A stretch of DNA of 64,000 nt from Mesobacillus maritimus (GTDB lineage: Bacteria > Bacillota > Bacilli > Bacillales > Cytobacillaceae), in contig NZ_JACWFH010000013.1 in the NCBI RefSeq assembly GCF_019749255.1, forward strand, positions 1-64,000, given 5' to 3'. Below are positions 22,410-33,000 of this stretch, in pieces (the first letter of the stretch is position 1; every line of letters starts with the position of its first letter). The notes below the pieces were generated by a model. That model was given only the letters and a program-made list of their open reading frames with translations, did not search any database and was not told where the DNA came from. Position numbers and translations under genes: made by a program.

Positions 22410-23282
22410 TTAACTATCAGAGCCTTCAATCTTTTCGAGATCACTTGGTCGTTCGAAGGATAGGGGTCCTAGTTTCTCTCCCCTTATTTCTCTAATTACG
22501 GTTTCTGCTACTTTATCATAGTCAATTTCTTTGCCTTGTTTGAATCCTCTAGCTAGACCGATTTTATCAAACATTTCGGTGATATCCTCTGGTATTTCTT
22601 CCAAATGGAATCTTTCCCTTACTCTGTCAGGATATCGGGTTCCGAGATAACGCAAGGCATAGACAGCAACATCATCCAAGTTTAAAATAGCATCCTTAAT
22701 TGCTCCGGTTACAGCCAATTTTAATCCTACTTCTTGATCTTCAAATTTTGGCCAAAGAATTCCTGGGGTATCTAGTAACTCAAGCTCATTTCCAACTTTT
22801 ATCCATTGCTGAGCCTTTGTCACACCTGGCATATTCCCTGTCTTGGCAATATTTTTACCATGCAGCCGATTAATAAGTGTTGATTTCCCAGCATTAGGGA
22901 TTCCAACAATCATGGCACGAATCGCTCTTGGTTTAACACCTTTTGCTTTTAAGCGCTCAATTTTATCATTCAGTAGCTTTTTCGCCTCAGTTACAATTTG
23001 CTTCAACCCTGTCCCTGCTTGAGAATTAATCGCCAGTGCCGTGACACCCTGATTTTTAAAATAGCGAACCCATTCGGCAGTAATCTCTTTATCCGCCATA
23101 TCCGCTTTATTTAATAGAACAATTCTTGGTTTGTGCTGAATGATTTCATCAATCATCGGGTTCCGAGAAGAATGAGGAATTCTAGCATCTACTAATTCAA
23201 AGATAATATCGACAAGCTTGAGTTTCTCCGTGACCTGTCTGCGCGCTTTTGCCATATGGCCAGGAAACCATTGTATTGTCAT
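22410..23282 (-). CDS. rbgA: Ribosome biogenesis GTPase A
   Basis: Circularly permuted GTPase (YlqF) needed for late assembly of the 50S subunit. The G motifs appear in permuted order in the 290-residue protein: G4 NKAD (58-61), then G1 GIPNAGKST (127-135) and G3 DTPG (171-174), with a C-terminal RNA-binding domain. Start ATG 23282 ([16 protein letters not shown]) has TAGGAGG 10 bases upstream; the longer frame to 23303 contains that ribosome site. A terminator lies between lepB and this gene. Confidence 0.97.
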   Translation of the reverse strand: MTIQWFPGHMAKARRQVTEKLKLVDIIFELVDARIPHSSRNPMIDEIIQHKPRIVLLNKADMADKEITAEWVRYFKNQGVTALAINSQAGTGLKQIVTEAKKLLNDKIERLKAKGVKPRAIRAMIVGIPNAGKSTLINRLHGKNIAKTGNMPGVTKAQQWIKVGNELELLDTPGILWPKFEDQEVGLKLAVTGAIKDAILNLDDVAVYALRYLGTRYPDRVRERFHLEEIPEDITEMFDKIGLARGFKQGKEIDYDKVAETVIREIRGEKLGPLSFERPSDLEKIEGSDS

Positions 23283-23308
23283 CTTAAAAAACCTCCTAAA
23301 CACAAATT

Positions 23309-23355
23309 AAACGCCTTGTTGACGCCCTGCAAGCAGGGGATGAACAAGGCGTTTT
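23309..23355 (-). terminator. Terminator between lepB and rbgA
   Basis: Long stem AAACGCCTTGTT / AACAAGGCGTTT with an inner CCCTGC/GCAGGG pair. The right arm is followed on the minus strand by an AT-rich stretch, not a strict T run, so read-through into rbgA is possible. Confidence 0.65.
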
Positions 23356-23364
23356 CAAAATTTT

Positions 23365-23916
23365 TTACTGAATAAACCGTATGTCTTCCACTGGCCAATA
23401 AATGAAGTTCGTTTTTCCAAGTACCTCTTCAATTGGGACAGCACCGATATGACGACTGTCTTTACTGAAGCGACGATTATCACCCATTACGAAAATATGG
23501 CCCTCTGGTACTGTTTCTCTACCTATCTTCTCTTCAAGTGTAAATGGATCGGTGAGTGGACCATCAATTACTTGATTTTTATACTCTTCCAAGTATGGCT
23601 CTTCATAGGCTTTTCCATTCACATAGAGTGTATCATTTCGGTATTCGATTGTATCACCAGGCAGACCAATTACTCTTTTTATGTAATCCTTATTTTCTGG
23701 CGCGTGGAACACTACGATATCAAACCGATCAGGTTCGCCAATTTTATAGCTAAACTTATTTACAATCATTCTATCCTGATCATGAAGGGTTGGCATCATC
23801 GATAACCCATCTACTACGATTGGAGCAAATAAGAAGTACCTGATCAATGCCGCAAGTAGTACTGCGATTATAAGTGCTTTAATCCATTCCCATAATTCAT
23901 TCTTATTCTTTGCCAT
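23365..23916 (-). CDS. lepB: Type I signal peptidase
   Basis: Membrane-anchored serine/lysine protease that releases secreted proteins. The 183-residue protein has one N-terminal transmembrane segment (about 12-31), catalytic Ser39 in DGLSMMPTL and Lys80 in DYIKRVIGLPGD, and the later box GDNRRFSKDSR. This is the short Gram-positive Sip type. A signal peptidase gene between rplS and rbgA is common in Bacillus cereus-like gene orders but absent there in B. subtilis. Confidence 0.95.
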   Translation of the reverse strand: MAKNKNELWEWIKALIIAVLLAALIRYFLFAPIVVDGLSMMPTLHDQDRMIVNKFSYKIGEPDRFDIVVFHAPENKDYIKRVIGLPGDTIEYRNDTLYVNGKAYEEPYLEEYKNQVIDGPLTDPFTLEEKIGRETVPEGHIFVMGDNRRFSKDSRHIGAVPIEEVLGKTNFIYWPVEDIRFIQ

Positions 23917-24123
23917 TCTTTCCCCACCATTCTCAGAATCAGTTTACATATATTCTATTTTACATAAGTCTTTCACTTTAAACACGATGGGAGTGTTTTT
24001 TTAACATTTATTTCATATATTATTAATAAAAGTCAAATGAAAATGTTGATTTCAGATGCAATCCAGGTTTTCTTATCATTAGTAGTATTCTTTCGTAAAG
24101 GTTACTATCCATTTATATCTATG

Positions 24124-24154
24124 AAAAAAGAGCTTGTCAGACAAGCTCTTTTTT
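24124..24154 (-). terminator. Terminator of rplS
   Basis: Symmetric stem AAAAAAGAGCTTGT / ACAAGCTCTTTTTT; it could act in both directions but lies directly after rplS. Confidence 0.88.
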
Positions 24155-24171
24155 GAATCTTACTAATGTTC

Positions 24172-24605
<434 letters not shown>

Positions 24606-24611
24606 AGAGAT

Positions 24612-24640
24612 ATCATAACATATTGAATCGCCCACTGCAA
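24612..24640 (-). promoter_or_regulatory. Sigma-A promoter of rplS
   Basis: Minus strand: -35 TTGCAG (24635-24640), 17 bp spacer, -10 TATGAT (24612-24617). It begins 5 bp after the trmD stop. Confidence 0.72.
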
Positions 24641-24644
24641 TGGT

Positions 24645-25388
24645 TTATTCAGATTGATTTTTAATTTCATCTAGTAATTTTTGCATTTCAGATGGAAGTT
24701 CTATATCCTCTAGCAAATCGGGACGTCGTAGATGTGTTCTTCGCAAGGATTCTTTTTTTCTCCATTGCTCAATTAAGCGATGATTCCCAGAAGTGAGAAC
24801 ATCAGGCACCTTCATACCACGAAAGTCTGCTGGCCTAGTATAGTGGGGGTGCTCTAATAAGCCTGTACTAAACGAGTCCTGGATATGAGATTCCTCACTT
24901 CCTAGCACGCCAGGGAGAAGGCGGACAACGCTATCAATGACAACCATCGCACCTAGCTCCCCTCCGGTCAGTACATAGTCTCCAATCGATATCTCATCGG
25001 TGATTACGTGCTCACGTATCCGCTCATCATACCCTTCATAATGACCGCAAATAAAAATAAGATGCTCTTCCTTTGAGAGCTCCTCCGCCTTCTTCTGTGT
25101 ATACCGTTCGCCTTGAGGGCACATCAAGACCACTCTAGGTTGTTTAGCCTCTGCCTTTTGAATCAAGTCCTCGACAGCATCGAAGATGGGCTGTGGCTTT
25201 AATACCATACCGGCTCCACCTCCGTAAGGATAGTCGTCCACTGTCTGATGTCGATTATCCGCATAATCACGGAAATTAACAACCTGATACCTGACAGCCT
25301 CTTTTTCAGCTGCTTTATTCAAAATAGAGTGCCCGAGAACTCCGGTAAACATTTCTGGAAAGATAGAGAGAACATCAATTTTCATCAT
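24645..25388 (-). CDS. trmD: tRNA (guanine-37-N1)-methyltransferase
   Basis: SPOUT-family enzyme that methylates G37 beside the anticodon and so prevents +1 frameshifting. The 247-residue protein has the trefoil-knot AdoMet region ([37 protein letters not shown]) and the C-terminal segment [11 protein letters not shown]. Two ATGs (25388 and 25385) are possible starts; the first overlaps the rimM stop codon by 4 bases (ATGA), which indicates translational coupling. Confidence 0.97.
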   Translation of the reverse strand: MMKIDVLSIFPEMFTGVLGHSILNKAAEKEAVRYQVVNFRDYADNRHQTVDDYPYGGGAGMVLKPQPIFDAVEDLIQKAEAKQPRVVLMCPQGERYTQKKAEELSKEEHLIFICGHYEGYDERIREHVITDEISIGDYVLTGGELGAMVVIDSVVRLLPGVLGSEESHIQDSFSTGLLEHPHYTRPADFRGMKVPDVLTSGNHRLIEQWRKKESLRRTHLRRPDLLEDIELPSEMQKLLDEIKNQSE

Positions 25389-25906
25389 GACAAGAGACCT
25401 TCCATTGGCTCAATTAAAATAATTTTATCCTTAATGTCTACTTTTTTAACTACATCTTCAATATAAGGAATTAAAATTTCCTTTCCTTTCCCACCTTTTA
25501 CGACCCAAACATCATTGGCGCCTGGCGTAAGAATTTCAACAACCTTGCCAATTTCCTCTCCATGAATCGTGGCAACGAGGCATCCAATAATATCTTGGAA
25601 ATAATATTCTCCTTCTTGCAGGTCCCCTCTTTGACTTGCTGGCACCTTAAGAATTGCACCCCTTAAGACTTCCACTTGATTAACATTGTCGTAACCTTCA
25701 AAAGTAAGTAAATCAAAATTTTTATGAGTTCGATGACTCTTCACAACCAACTCTAACGGTTCTTTTGAACCAGGCTTAAAGAGAAAAAGATGATTTCCTA
25801 CTTTATATCTTTCTTCGGGAAAATCCGTCCGTGAAATCACCCTTACTTCCCCACGTATTCCATGTGTATTAACAATTTTTCCGACATTAAACCATTTTTC
25901 CATCAT
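25385..25906 (-). CDS. rimM: Ribosome maturation factor RimM
   Basis: Binds S19 and helps the 30S head mature. The 173-residue protein has the N-terminal RimM barrel ([18 protein letters not shown]) and the C-terminal PRC-barrel domain ([19 protein letters not shown]). Ribosome site GAGAGGTGATGG precedes two adjacent ATGs, 25906 and 25903. It is coupled to trmD by a 4-base overlap and starts 3 bp after ylqD. Confidence 0.96.
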   Translation of the reverse strand: MMEKWFNVGKIVNTHGIRGEVRVISRTDFPEERYKVGNHLFLFKPGSKEPLELVVKSHRTHKNFDLLTFEGYDNVNQVEVLRGAILKVPASQRGDLQEGEYYFQDIIGCLVATIHGEEIGKVVEILTPGANDVWVVKGGKGKEILIPYIEDVVKKVDIKDKIILIEPMEGLLS

Positions 25907-25909
25907 CCA

Positions 25910-26302
25910 TCACCTCTCGCGTATTTCAACCACGATTCCGTCTTTCACCACAATCGTCTTTTCAACAATAAAATCATCCCAACTGTCCCCAACATTCACG
26001 TCGACAAGGGCCTCGTGCTCTGATTCTTTTAATTCGCTTCCTATCGGTAGAATATGTAATTGCTCGATATGAAAATCAAGGAGTTTTATTTTTTCATTAC
26101 GGACCATAATTTCTTTTTCAAATTGCTTTTTTAGCAACTCTGGGGGGAACTTTTTCATTTTTTCCTGTTTTTTCATTTCGAATTTCAACTGGTCGCTTTC
26201 TTTTTGCAACTGGAATTTCTTTGTTTCATAGTTAGTAAGGAGTTTGTCCTTACCTGTCTCAGTTAAAACCTGTTTAACGACAACCGTCTGGATAAGCTTC
26301 AC
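25910..26302 (-). CDS. ylqD: YlqD family protein
   Basis: A 130-residue protein of the YlqD family, of unknown function, found at this place in Bacillaceae. It opens with a short beta-like segment (VVVKQVLTETGKDKL), continues as a highly charged helix likely to form a coiled coil (about 30-85, QLQKESDQLKFEMKKQEKMKK), and ends in a hydrophobic, valine-rich part. The context with rimM and khpA suggests a link to ribosome maturation, but that is inference only. Confidence 0.85.
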   Translation of the reverse strand: MKLIQTVVVKQVLTETGKDKLLTNYETKKFQLQKESDQLKFEMKKQEKMKKFPPELLKKQFEKEIMVRNEKIKLLDFHIEQLHILPIGSELKESEHEALVDVNVGDSWDDFIVEKTIVVKDGIVVEIRER

Positions 26303-26405
26303 AGCGCTCCACCCTCTCCGCCTTTATCTATTTAATAATTTATTTTCATTATATATGAATTAAGGTGTTAAAGAGAAATTAGCATGACTGAGAAGTATGT
26401 ATATC

Positions 26406-26456
26406 AAAAAGAAGAGGCCGACCAAAAGATCTCTTATGATCCTTTAATCAAGCCCC
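26406..26456 (-). terminator. Possible terminator between khpA and ylqD
   Basis: A G-U-rich imperfect stem (GGGGCTTGATTAAAGGATC against GATCTTTTGGTCGGCCTC) followed by TTCTTTTT. Probably partial, because ylqD, rimM and trmD have no obvious separate promoter. Confidence 0.55.
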
Positions 26457-26466
26457 TCCTACTTAC

Positions 26467-26697
26467 TTATTCAACAATCTCTAAAAAGATCTTCTTTTGT
26501 TGTGATGATCCTGCTGCATAGACGACCGTTCGAATGGCCTTAGCAACTCGCCCCTGTTTTCCAATCACTTTTCCCATATCCGTTTTATTAACGGATAGCT
26601 TATAGGTGATACGATTTTCTTCTTCCTCCACGTTCACAAGAACGTCTTCAGGAAAATCAACTAGAGGCTTTACGATTGTTTCAATTAAGTCTTTCAT
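26467..26697 (-). CDS. khpA: KH-domain RNA-binding protein KhpA (YlqC)
   Basis: Small RNA-binding protein; in streptococci KhpA pairs with KhpB/EloR and affects cell elongation. The 76-residue chain is a single KH domain with the GxxG loop GKQG at residues 46-49 (MGKVIGKQGRVAKAI). It starts 2 bp after rpsP, a conserved pair in Firmicutes. Confidence 0.95.
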   Translation of the reverse strand: MKDLIETIVKPLVDFPEDVLVNVEEEENRITYKLSVNKTDMGKVIGKQGRVAKAIRTVVYAAGSSQQKKIFLEIVE

Positions 26698-26699
26698 AA

Positions 26700-27029
<330 letters not shown>

Positions 27030-27065
27030 TTAGTTGTAAAGGTTTTTTTCTTTACAGATTGAAAA

Positions 27066-27178
27066 GCGGAATCGCCTTGTACAGCCCCGACAGGCATAAG
27101 ACGAGCCGGCGAGAAGGTTGTTCTTTAACCTTTTTGACGGATTGGCTTATGACCCGAGGGGCTAGGCGATGAAGCTAG
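27066..27178. repeat. Family-2 palindromic repeat, copy b (ffh-rpsP gap)
   Basis: Nested inverted arms: ATCGCC (27071-27076) with GGCGAT (27165-27170); AGCCCC (27083-27088) with GGGGCT (27158-27163); CATAAG (27095-27100) with CTTATG (27146-27151); AAGGTT (27114-27119) with AACCTT (27127-27132). The first pair differs from copy a (AGCGCC/GGCGCT) by a change on both arms that keeps pairing. Confidence 0.8.
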
Positions 27179-27196
27179 ACACCAAAAATTGGCAGA

Positions 27197-28549
27197 TTAG
27201 AACGGCTTAAAAGGGAGCTTAAAACCACCCTTTTTCTTCCCTTTTTGTTGCATTCCAGTCATTTGCTTCATCATTTTTTTCATATCTTCAAATTGCTTCA
27301 GCAACCGGTTTACCTCTGGAACAGTTCGCCCACTCCCTTTGGCAATCCGTTTACGTCTGCTAGCATTAATGATTTCTGGATGCTCTTTTTCTTCCTTCGT
27401 CATCGATTGAATGATCGCCTCTACATGCGAGATTTGCTTCTCATCGACCTGTAGATTGTCCAAGCCCTTAATCTTATTAGCCCCAGGCATCATTTTTAGC
27501 AATTCATCTAGTGGGCCCATATTGCGGACCTGTCCTAGCTGCTCAAGAAAATCATCCAATGTGAAGGATGCTGTACGCATTTTTTTCTCTAGTTCTTTAG
27601 CTTTTTCTTCATCAACATTTGCTTGAGCCTTTTCAATCAACGTTAAGACATCGCCCATTCCAAGAATTCGGGATGCCATACGTTCTGGGTGAAAGGTTTC
27701 AAGCGCATCTAGTTTTTCTCCGAGACCAACAAACTTAATTGGTGTTTTTGAGACTGCCCGAATTGATAAGGCTGCCCCACCACGAGTATCGCCATCAAGC
27801 TTGGTAAGAACAACTCCAGTTAAACCAAGAAGCTCATTAAAGCTTTGAGCGACGTTCACAGCGTCTTGACCAGTCATTGCATCAACTACAAGGAAAATCT
27901 CATTAGGGTTAGACAATTCTTTGATTTCTTTAAGCTCGTCCATCAGCTTTTCATCAATATGCAAACGACCTGCCGTATCAATAATGACATAATCATTATG
28001 GTCTTCCTTTGCCTTTTCAATCGCCTGACGGGCAATTTCAACTGGACTCACTTGATCACCAAGTGAGAAAACAGGCATATCCAATTGCTTGCCAAGTGTC
28101 TCAAGCTGTTTAATCGCCGCAGGACGATAAACATCAGCGGCTACAAGCATTGGTTTGCGATTATACTTTTTGCGTAAAAGGTTGGCAAGCTTCCCAGTCG
28201 TGGTTGTTTTACCAGCACCTTGAAGACCTACCATCATAATGACTGTTGGCGGACGATTCGCAACCGCTATTTTACTTTCTTCTCCACCCATTAATTCTGT
28301 TAATTCTTCTTTAACGACCTTAATGACTTGTTGACCTGGAGTTAGGCTTTTCATGACCTCCTGACCAACTGAACGTTCACTTACCTTTTTGATAAAGTCC
28401 TTTACTACCTTAAAGTTAACGTCTGCCTCAAGTAAAGCAAGACGGACCTCACGCATCATTTCTTTGACATCCGCTTCGGAAACCTTGCCTTTTCCACGGA
28501 TTTTTTGCATCGTATTTTGCAGTCGGTCGGCTAATCCTTCAAATGCCAT
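27197..28549 (-). CDS. ffh: Signal recognition particle GTPase Ffh
   Basis: Protein part of SRP; binds signal sequences and 4.5S/scRNA and delivers ribosomes to FtsY. The 450-residue protein has the N domain (1-90), G domain with P-loop GLQGAGKT (108-115), DTAGRLHID and TKLDGDTRGGAA, and the methionine-rich M domain (from about 300, LLKMMPGANKIKG and MKKMMKQMTGM near the end). It starts 13 bp after ylxM and probably shares its promoter. Confidence 0.98.
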   Translation of the reverse strand: MAFEGLADRLQNTMQKIRGKGKVSEADVKEMMREVRLALLEADVNFKVVKDFIKKVSERSVGQEVMKSLTPGQQVIKVVKEELTELMGGEESKIAVANRPPTVIMMVGLQGAGKTTTTGKLANLLRKKYNRKPMLVAADVYRPAAIKQLETLGKQLDMPVFSLGDQVSPVEIARQAIEKAKEDHNDYVIIDTAGRLHIDEKLMDELKEIKELSNPNEIFLVVDAMTGQDAVNVAQSFNELLGLTGVVLTKLDGDTRGGAALSIRAVSKTPIKFVGLGEKLDALETFHPERMASRILGMGDVLTLIEKAQANVDEEKAKELEKKMRTASFTLDDFLEQLGQVRNMGPLDELLKMMPGANKIKGLDNLQVDEKQISHVEAIIQSMTKEEKEHPEIINASRRKRIAKGSGRTVPEVNRLLKQFEDMKKMMKQMTGMQQKGKKKGGFKLPFKPF

Positions 28550-28562
28550 TTTGTGCCGCCTC

Positions 28563-28892
28563 CTAATCTAATTTCTCAATCGCTGCAACATAATCAGAAA
28601 GAGTTTGAAGTTCTGGTTTTTCATTCAAGCATTCTTTCATTCTTGTAATCAAAACTTTCCGCTCCTGAAATTTTTCAAAGAGCAGTAACTTTTCTTCATA
28701 CTCTTCAAGCATTGCTTCCGTTCTTTTAATATTGTCATAGACCGCCTGGCGGCTGACATTATATTCCTCTGCAATTTCACCAAGAGAGTAATCATCTAGA
28801 TAGTAGAGGGACATATAGCTTTGCTGTTTGGGAGTTAATAAGGCTTGATAAAAGTCGTAAAGATAATTCATTCGGGTTGTTTTTTCAAGCAT
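28563..28892 (-). CDS. ylxM: YlxM family helix-turn-helix protein, SRP-associated
   Basis: A 109-residue sigma-70 region-4-like protein. The helix-turn-helix is clear ([19 protein letters not shown]), preceded by [17 protein letters not shown]. YlxM is reported to affect SRP GTPase activity in streptococci; a DNA-binding role has not been settled. Start ATG 28892 ([12 protein letters not shown]) has GGGGGG upstream; the frame reaches 28907. It is cotranscribed with ffh from a promoter at 28939-28967. Confidence 0.93.
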   Translation of the reverse strand: MLEKTTRMNYLYDFYQALLTPKQQSYMSLYYLDDYSLGEIAEEYNVSRQAVYDNIKRTEAMLEEYEEKLLLFEKFQERKVLITRMKECLNEKPELQTLSDYVAAIEKLD

Positions 28893-28938
28893 TTTCAATC
28901 CCCCCAAGGTGTTAAGTGAAAAGCCTTTACATAGGAAT

Positions 28939-28967
28939 AGTGTACACAGTAAGACTCTTCATGTCAA
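28939..28967 (-). promoter_or_regulatory. Sigma-A promoter of ylxM-ffh
   Basis: Minus strand: consensus -35 TTGACA (28962-28967), 17 bp spacer, -10 TACACT (28939-28944). A hairpin GAAGGTCAT/ATGGCCTTC (28972-29002) lies just upstream. Confidence 0.75.
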
Positions 28968-29076
28968 TATGAGAAGGCCATGAAAGCAAACAATGACCTT
29001 CTTTTATATAGGGATGTTGAGTTCCGTTTCGTTTAACGGTCTATAAATAATCATTTCTGATTAAGAATACCCTTTA

Positions 29077-30069
29077 TTAGATTTCTTCTTTTTCTACTAA
29101 GTCTGCAAATAGTCCGTAAACATATTTCTCTGAATCAAACTCTTGAAGATCATCCATTTTTTCTCCAAGCCCGACAAATTTCACCGGGACATTTAGTTCA
29201 TTTCGGATAGCTAGGACGATACCACCTTTTGCTGTTCCGTCTAGTTTTGTTAGAACAATGCCGCTAACATCTGTTGCTTCTTTAAAGGTTTTTGTCTGGA
29301 TAAGTGCGTTTTGTCCTGTTGTAGCATCAAGTACAAGCAATACTTCATGCGGAGCTCCCGGAATTTCACGTTCTATGACGCGTTTTACCTTTTCCAGCTC
29401 TTTCATCAAGTTTACTTTGTTTTGCAATCTCCCAGCTGTGTCGCATAATAAAATATCGACTCCTCGAGATTTTGCCGCCTTTACTGCATCATACATGACA
29501 GCAGCTGGGTCTGAGCCTTCTCCTTGCTTGATAACATCGACACCGACTCTCTCGCCCCAAACCTCTAACTGATCAATTGCACCAGCTCGGAACGTATCTC
29601 CAGCTGCGAGCAACACACTTTTTCCCTCTGTTTTAAATTTATGAGCAAGCTTTCCAATCGTCGTTGTTTTTCCTACTCCATTGACGCCGACAAATAGGAT
29701 GACAGTAAGACCATCAGATTGGATATTTAACCCACTTTGTTCTTCTTTTCCAGCCTTCTCATAAATCTCGACCAACTTCTCCGAAATGACGGATTGGACC
29801 TCAGCTGGATCTTTGATGTTTTTGCGCTTAACTTCTAATTTTAATTCGTCAATCAATTCCATAACTGTTTCAAAGCCAACATCAGCACCGATAAGAATTT
29901 CTTCAAGCTCCTCAAAAAAATCCTCGTCCACCTTGCGATAGCGTGCAACTAAATCGTTGACCTTACCCGAGAAATTATCTCTTGTTTTCGTCAAACCATC
30001 TTTAAATTTTTCACTAACGGTTTCGGTCTGCTTTGTAATTTTTTCTTTTAATTTTTTAAAAAAGCTCAC
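29077..30069 (-). CDS. ftsY: Signal recognition particle receptor FtsY
   Basis: SRP receptor GTPase at the membrane. The 330-residue protein lacks the long acidic A domain of E. coli FtsY, as usual for Bacillus, and starts with a basic amphipathic helix (MSFFKKLKEKITKQ). P-loop GVNGVGKT is at residues 128-135, followed by DTAGRLQNK and TKLDGTAKGG. It starts 11 bp after smc and belongs to the rnc-smc-ftsY operon. Confidence 0.97.
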   Translation of the reverse strand: MSFFKKLKEKITKQTETVSEKFKDGLTKTRDNFSGKVNDLVARYRKVDEDFFEELEEILIGADVGFETVMELIDELKLEVKRKNIKDPAEVQSVISEKLVEIYEKAGKEEQSGLNIQSDGLTVILFVGVNGVGKTTTIGKLAHKFKTEGKSVLLAAGDTFRAGAIDQLEVWGERVGVDVIKQGEGSDPAAVMYDAVKAAKSRGVDILLCDTAGRLQNKVNLMKELEKVKRVIEREIPGAPHEVLLVLDATTGQNALIQTKTFKEATDVSGIVLTKLDGTAKGGIVLAIRNELNVPVKFVGLGEKMDDLQEFDSEKYVYGLFADLVEKEEI

Positions 30070-30080
30070 CGTTTTTCCTC

Positions 30081-33000
30081 CTATTGCAATTTAACCAGAT
30101 TATTTGTTTCCTCAAGTTTCACAGAAACAAGCTTAGATACTCCTGATTCCTGCATCGTCACTCCGTAGAGAACATCCGCCTCTTCCATCGTGCCTTTACG
30201 GTGCGTAATGACAATGAATTGAGTCTCAGAGCTATATTGTTTTAGATACTGACTAAAACGAAAGACATTTGCTTCATCCAAAGCCGCCTCGACCTCATCC
30301 AGAATACAGAATGGAACTGGACGAACCTTAAGGATAGAGAACAGCAAGGCTATGGCTGTTAGGGAACGTTCTCCTCCTGATAGCAATCCAAGATTTTGCA
30401 ATTTTTTCCCTGGTGGTTGGGCAACAATGTCTACACCTGTAGCTAACAAATCGTCTGGGTGTGTAAGTCTAATATCTGCGCGTCCACCGCCAAAAAGGGC
30501 TTGGAACGTTGGCTCGAAATGGGAACGAATTGCAACAAAGGTCTCTTCAAAGCGCTTCTTCATCTCTATATCCATTTCATCAATTACCTGGAACAATGTA
30601 TCCTTGGCTTCCTGTAGGTCACTTCGCTGTTCATTCAAAAACTCATAGCGCTCTGAAATCCGATCGTACTCATCAATCGCGCCAAGGTTCACAGTTCCAA
30701 GTTCCTCAATTGCTAACTTGATTAATTTTACCTTTCTACGTGCTTCCTCAGCAGGAATCTGTAAAGGATACTGTCCTTTTGCAGCTTCAAAGGATAAAAG
30801 ATATTCCTCACGAAGATGAGCTAATCGTGTATCTAATTCGACATCCAATCGATTAAGCTTAATCTCTTCATCTTTTACTACCTCATTTATACCTTTATGC
30901 TGACGTTTTAATTCCTTTGTTTCAAGCTCAAGATCCTCAAGTTGTGCTTGTCTTTTCAAACGTTCCTCGCGTCGTGAAGAAATAAGCTCCAGAGTGGCAT
31001 TTTTATCTTCAAGCTTTTTCTGCGAGGCTTCTTCTAGCTGATTTTCACCTGAGGAGCTATTATTCATCTCCGAGGAAAGAAGAGCCAAATCCTCTTCTGC
31101 AGCAACTAAGCGACTGGATTGATCGTGAATGTCCTTCACAGTACTTTCTAGTCTTTCCTTCGCAAATTGTAGCTGTTCCCTTTTAGCAGCAAATGCGACC
31201 TTTAATTCACCTATCTCTGTAACAAGCGTTTCCCTAGATGTCAGATTCATATTTTTTCTATTCGTTAAATTCGCAATCTCTAGGTCTAACTTCTCTAAAT
31301 CCACTTTGAGTTGGTCATTTTGCTTTAATAGCTCGGCTTCCCTGTTGGTGAGTCTTACTCGTTCTTCCTCAAATTGAGTTTGCTCTGAATCATAAACGGC
31401 AAGTCGGTCATTAATATTTCTTTCTTCAATCTCAATTTCACGAAGCTCTCCTTTTACAGATTGTTCATTTAGACGAAGCTTTTCTCCTCGCTTCCGTAGT
31501 TCCTCAAGAATTTCTGTTTCTGACAAGAGCTCTGCCTTCATTGATTTGAAACGGGACTCAAGCTGTCTAGTTTTCTCTTCCATTTCGACAAGCTTTCCCT
31601 TTAACTCCTCTAATTCTCCTTTACGACTCAGAAGAGAGGATGCATTCTTTTTGGCTGCCCCTCCAGACATTGATCCTCCGGGGTTTACTACGTCTCCATC
31701 AAGTGTGACAATTCTGCTTCGATATTGAAGACTTCGTGCTAATTCATTTGCACCCTTTAAATCCTTGGCAATAACCACATTACCTAGAAGATTAAAAATG
31801 ATTTCTTTATATTTTTCATCAAAATCTAGTAAGCTAACTGCTGTTCCGACATACGAACTATGTCCTTCTATCGACTTTAATAATTGGGTACCTATGTTTT
31901 TTCCTTTAATGACACTAAGTGGCAAGAAGGTAGCGCGCCCATAGGAGTTTTTTTTCAAGTAATGAATCGCTGCTCGTCCATTTTCTTCATTAGACACAAC
32001 AATATGCTGCATCGCAGCCCCCAAGGCAGTCTCCATTGCCATCTCATAGGCTTTAGGTACCTTAATAAGTTCGGCAACAGCACCTTCAATTCCCTGTAAC
32101 TTAGTACCCCGAGCTTTTAAGACTTCTTTCACTCCCTGAAAGAACCCGGTATACTCCTCTTCCATGTCCTCAAGCATTTCTTTTTTGGACTTTGCTTGTT
32201 GCACATATTGGTAGGCCTGGTAGAGTGTTTTTTCTTGCTTCTCAACATTATTTTTTAGAGCTTCTAGCTTATGCTGTGCTTGTAAATATTGCTGGACCTC
32301 AGTTTCAAGGGTTTGTTTAATATTTTCCAGTTGTTCCTGTGTTGAAGCCTTTTTTTGATTGATTTCTAATCGCAGTTGGAGAAAACGGTCATTTTCTCCA
32401 TGCACCTTCGTACTTCTTGCTTCTTGCTGAGAAAGTTGCTGACCGATATAGTTCAGCTCATTTTTTGCGCTAGCCTGTTGGTTTAACATTTCAATATAAT
32501 CGCTTTTTAACGATTCAATTTTGCCCTCGATGTCCTCATTGTATAGCTTTAGCTGCTGCTGACGTTCATTTAATCCGCTTTGAAGTTCCGCTGCCTCATC
32601 GCTTAAATGAGCCACAGCTTGTTCTTGTGTCAACCTTGTTTCTTGGAGCAGTGCAATCTTTTCCGTGAGTTCCGAGATTGTTTTTTTGAGTTGACCTTGG
32701 TTTTGGGCCGCATTCTTTTTCCGTTCCTTCAAAACTTCCTTACGGCCTTCCAACTTTTCTAACTCTTCACTTGCATGGAGCAGGACATTTTGTAAGCTAC
32801 TGATTGATTCATCCAAAGCGGTTAATTCATCTCGTAGCATTTCGATGTCAGCTTCCTTCTTTTGAAGGGTTGCTGACATTTTAATTTCACTTTCCTTGTG
32901 GAGCTCTAACTCGTTTGTGAGTTTTTCCCATCTTCCATGAAGTTCTTCAACTTCAAATGCGGTTAAAGCCACTTCAATTTTTTCCAATTCTTCTTTTTTC